Below are positions 15,260 to 17,169 of a stretch of DNA of 17,169 nucleotides, in pieces; the stretch's first letter is position 1, and every line of letters begins with the position of its first letter. Position numbers and translations under genes: made by a program. Below the pieces are notes generated by a model. The model did not search any database. It saw only the letters and a list, made by a program, of their open reading frames with translations, and was not told the DNA's origin. This DNA is from JALOAD01 sp023228995 [NCBI: Candidatus Muiribacterium halophilum] (GTDB taxonomy: Bacteria > Muiribacteriota > Muiribacteriia > Muiribacteriales), in contig JALOAD010000004.1 in assembly GCA_023228995.1 (NCBI GenBank), forward strand, positions 127,875 to 145,043, written 5' to 3'.

Positions 15260-16932
15260 TACATTTTCTCCGGTATTTTTATTCCGAGTATATCTAATCC
15301 TTTTTCTATATATTTAAGTATAACATTAATAAATTCAACATGGGAGTCTCTTTCTTCTTTTTCTTCACATAAAACTCTTTTCTTATTATAAAAAGAATTA
15401 AAATAACCGCATAAACTAATAAGAAAACCTGCTAAAATATGGGGTTGATTCTTTTCTCTTGCTCTTTCAAGCATATTTTCAAAATCCTCAACATGTCTTA
15501 AAGTATCAGAATATTCTTCAAAATCCATACAAGGTCGATTTACATTATCACTATTAAATTCAGCTTTTTTTAATATACTTTTAATTCTAACCGCAGTATA
15601 TTGAATATAAGGAGCAGTTTCACCATTAAGATCAAGTACTTTGTCCCATGAAAAATCAACATCTTTATTTCTATCAGAACTTATATCATTAAAAATAACA
15701 GCACCTGTTCCAACTTTTTCTGATATATCATCAAGTTCAGTTTTAGAAAAATCTCTTTCTTCCATTATTTCTCTAACTTTTATGCAAGCTTCATCAAGTA
15801 CATCTTCCATAAATATAACATTACCTTTTCTTGTTGACATTTTAGAATCTTTAAATTTATAAAGACCAAAACCAACATGTTCCATAATACCTATAAAATC
15901 TTTGTTAAGTTTTTCACAAACTTTAAAAACCTGTGCAAAATGAAGTTTTTGCTCATTTCCAACAACATAAAGCAATTTATTACCTTTCAATTCCTCAATT
16001 CTATATAAAAGAGCTGTAACATCTCTCAAAGCATATAAAGAAGCTTTATCTTTTTTTCTTAAAAGACATGGAGGCATTTTAGTTTTTTCATCAAATTCAA
16101 CAACCCAAGCACCTTGACTTTCTTTTACAAGTTCAGCATCAACAAGTCTTTGCATAGTTTTTTCCATAAAAGGTTCATAAAAACTTTCACCCATATATCT
16201 ATCAAATTTAACACCAAGTCTTTTATATGTTTTTTCAATATTTTCAATTGAAACTCTAACAATATACTGCCATAATTCATAATATTCTTTTTCTTTATTT
16301 TCAAGTTTTCTAAATGCTTCTCTCGCTTCATCATCAAGCTCAGGATATATTGCTTGTTCTTCATGAAATTTAACATATAAAGCAAGCAATTCTTTAACAG
16401 GATCTAGCTCTATTTTTTTTAGATTACCCCATTTTTGAATACCAACTATAACTTTTCCAAACTGAGTTCCCCAATCACCAATATGATTAACTCTCAAAAC
16501 TTCAAAACCAGTTTCTTCATAAATATTTGCAAGAATATTTCCAATTATCGTTGATCTTAAATGACCTATACTAAAAGGTTTTGCAATATTAGGAGAAGAA
16601 TAATCAATAATAACTTTTCCTCTATTTTTTTCTTTTTTAATTTGAAGAATAGAAATAGCTTTTTTCCACATTCTATCGTTTAAAACATCTTTTTTTATAG
16701 ATATATTTAAAAAACCATTTATAAGTTCATAATCTGATATTTCTTCAATATTATTTAAAGCTTTTTTTATTTCATCAGAAATAATTTCAATTTGTTTTCC
16801 TGAACTCTTTGCCAATGGAAAAAGGATTATTGAATAATCTCCAAAACCACCTGTTTTTTGTTTTTTCAAAATTATATTTTTATATTCAGTATTATCTTTA
16901 ATAATTTTTAATATTTTTTCTTCAAAATTCAT
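15259..16932 (-). CDS. argS: Arginine--tRNA ligase
   Basis: A 557-residue class I aminoacyl-tRNA synthetase. It has the N-terminal tRNA-binding Add-1 domain (about 1-85) and the HIGH-type site SPNIAKPFSIGHLRSTIIGN (113-132). VNHIGDWGTQFGK (148-160) and YVVGNEQKLHFAQVF (322-336) follow, then the KMSKS-type loop as KMSTRKG (364-370), where the second Lys is replaced as in many ArgS. A DALR-type anticodon-binding domain runs from about 440 and ends in LDILGIKIPEKM. Length and ending are typical. The ATG is preceded by AGGAG six bases upstream. It heads the long operon. Upstream is only repeat DNA, so its promoter is either within or beyond the repeats. Confidence 0.97.
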   Translation of the reverse strand: MNFEEKILKIIKDNTEYKNIILKKQKTGGFGDYSIILFPLAKSSGKQIEIISDEIKKALNNIEEISDYELINGFLNISIKKDVLNDRMWKKAISILQIKKEKNRGKVIIDYSSPNIAKPFSIGHLRSTIIGNILANIYEETGFEVLRVNHIGDWGTQFGKVIVGIQKWGNLKKIELDPVKELLALYVKFHEEQAIYPELDDEAREAFRKLENKEKEYYELWQYIVRVSIENIEKTYKRLGVKFDRYMGESFYEPFMEKTMQRLVDAELVKESQGAWVVEFDEKTKMPPCLLRKKDKASLYALRDVTALLYRIEELKGNKLLYVVGNEQKLHFAQVFKVCEKLNKDFIGIMEHVGFGLYKFKDSKMSTRKGNVIFMEDVLDEACIKVREIMEERDFSKTELDDISEKVGTGAVIFNDISSDRNKDVDFSWDKVLDLNGETAPYIQYTAVRIKSILKKAEFNSDNVNRPCMDFEEYSDTLRHVEDFENMLERAREKNQPHILAGFLISLCGYFNSFYNKKRVLCEEKEERDSHVEFINVILKYIEKGLDILGIKIPEKM

Positions 16933-16951
16933 TCTTTATCTCCTGTTTTTG

Positions 16952-16996
16952 GTAGCGTTAGTAAAGTTTGTAGTGTTTGCTTCGTTTGTTATGTTT
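16952..16996. repeat. Degenerate 9-bp tandem repeat, five copies
   Basis: On the plus strand five 9-mers stand in line: GTAGCGTTA, GTAAAGTTT, GTAGTGTTT, GCTTCGTTT and GTTATGTTT. The consensus is G-T/C-NNN-GTTT: the edges are constant while the three middle bases differ in every copy. Read on the argS coding strand it is AAACNNNAC. It ends 19 bp from the argS start codon and two bases from the 24-bp array. Function unknown. Confidence 0.8.
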
Positions 16997-16998
16997 AA

Positions 16999-17169
16999 CC
17001 ATTTCACTATCTCACCACTTCACTATCTCACTATCTCACCATTTCACTATCTCACTATCTCACCACTTCACTATCTCACTATCTCACCACTTCACTATCT
17101 CACTATCTCACCACTTCACTATCTCACTATCTCACCACTTCACTATCTCACTATCTCACCACTTCACTA
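16999..17169. repeat. 24-bp tandem repeat built of 8-mers, runs off window edge
   Basis: On the plus strand each 24-bp unit is one CCACTTCA (or CCATTTCA) followed by two copies of CTATCTCA. The first unit (16999-17014) has only one CTATCTCA. Full units follow at 17015, 17039, 17063, 17087, 17111 and 17135, and another begins at 17159. The variant CCATTTCA occurs at 16999 and 17039. Otherwise the copies are identical, which suggests recent slippage or expansion. There is no G on the plus strand, so the argS coding strand contains no C and is about 40% G in an AT-rich genome. No unique spacers exist, so it is not a CRISPR array. The region 16933-17169 contains no supportable gene. Confidence 0.95.

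Noticed and set aside
16991-17169. Plus-strand frame from the ATG at 16991 through the 24-bp array, with a repeating peptide of period eight
   Set aside because: The array has no G on this strand and no TAA, so all three plus frames are open by composition. There is no ribosome binding site and the frame is divergent to argS. I treat it as non-coding, although a continuation beyond the edge cannot be seen.
16999-17169. CRISPR array
   Set aside because: The repeats are directly tandem with no unique spacers and no cas genes nearby.

Overview
The window is very AT-rich DNA with standard stop codons, including TGA. It is a densely packed bacterial chromosome segment in which every gene I can support lies on the minus strand, so it reads from right to left. 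The gene set (FapA, a FliA/WhiG-type sigma factor, CheD, SpoVG, YaaR, RapZ) points to a motile bacterium with a Bacillota-, Thermotogota- or spirochaete-like gene repertoire. A deep-branching candidate phylum is equally possible. The phylum cannot be fixed from this sequence alone.

Region 1 (17169 to 16933) has no gene. It holds two different tandem-repeat arrays back to back. One is a G-free (on the plus strand) 24-bp array built from 8-mers, which runs off the window edge. The other is a degenerate 9-bp array. They stop just short of the argS ribosome binding site.

Region 2 (16932 to 10783) is one tightly spaced run: argS, tmk, yaaR, rapZ, panB, panC, nadA. Several junctions are overlaps of the ATGA or TAATG type. 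It covers tRNA charging, dTMP synthesis, an RNA/nucleotide-linked regulator, the first and last steps of pantothenate synthesis, and quinolinate synthesis for NAD.

Region 3 (about 10754 to 5075) starts with the only convincing promoter in the window. It reads spoVG, tRNA-Gln(UUG), an intrinsic terminator, glmU, prs, a large TPR lipoprotein, pth. Apart from the tRNA and the lipoprotein, the protein order spoVG-glmU-prs-...-pth matches the classic Bacillus order; the lipoprotein sits where ctc lies in Bacillus.

Region 4 (5082 to 1) is a chemotaxis/flagellar tail: a divergent CheC-class phosphatase that keeps the full signature of one active site, CheD, a two-helix small membrane protein, an unrecognised tail-anchored protein, a FliA-type sigma factor, a Jag_N-FapA protein, and the start of a short hydrophilic protein cut by the window edge. 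No flagellin or flagellar basal-body gene is present, so the flagellar assignment rests on the sigma factor and the CheC/CheD pair.

No transposase, phage gene, CRISPR array or defence system was seen. The most unusual items are the double repeat array upstream of argS, the terminator that abuts the glmU ribosome binding site, the cryptic CheC-like protein, and the TPR lipoprotein in the ctc position.
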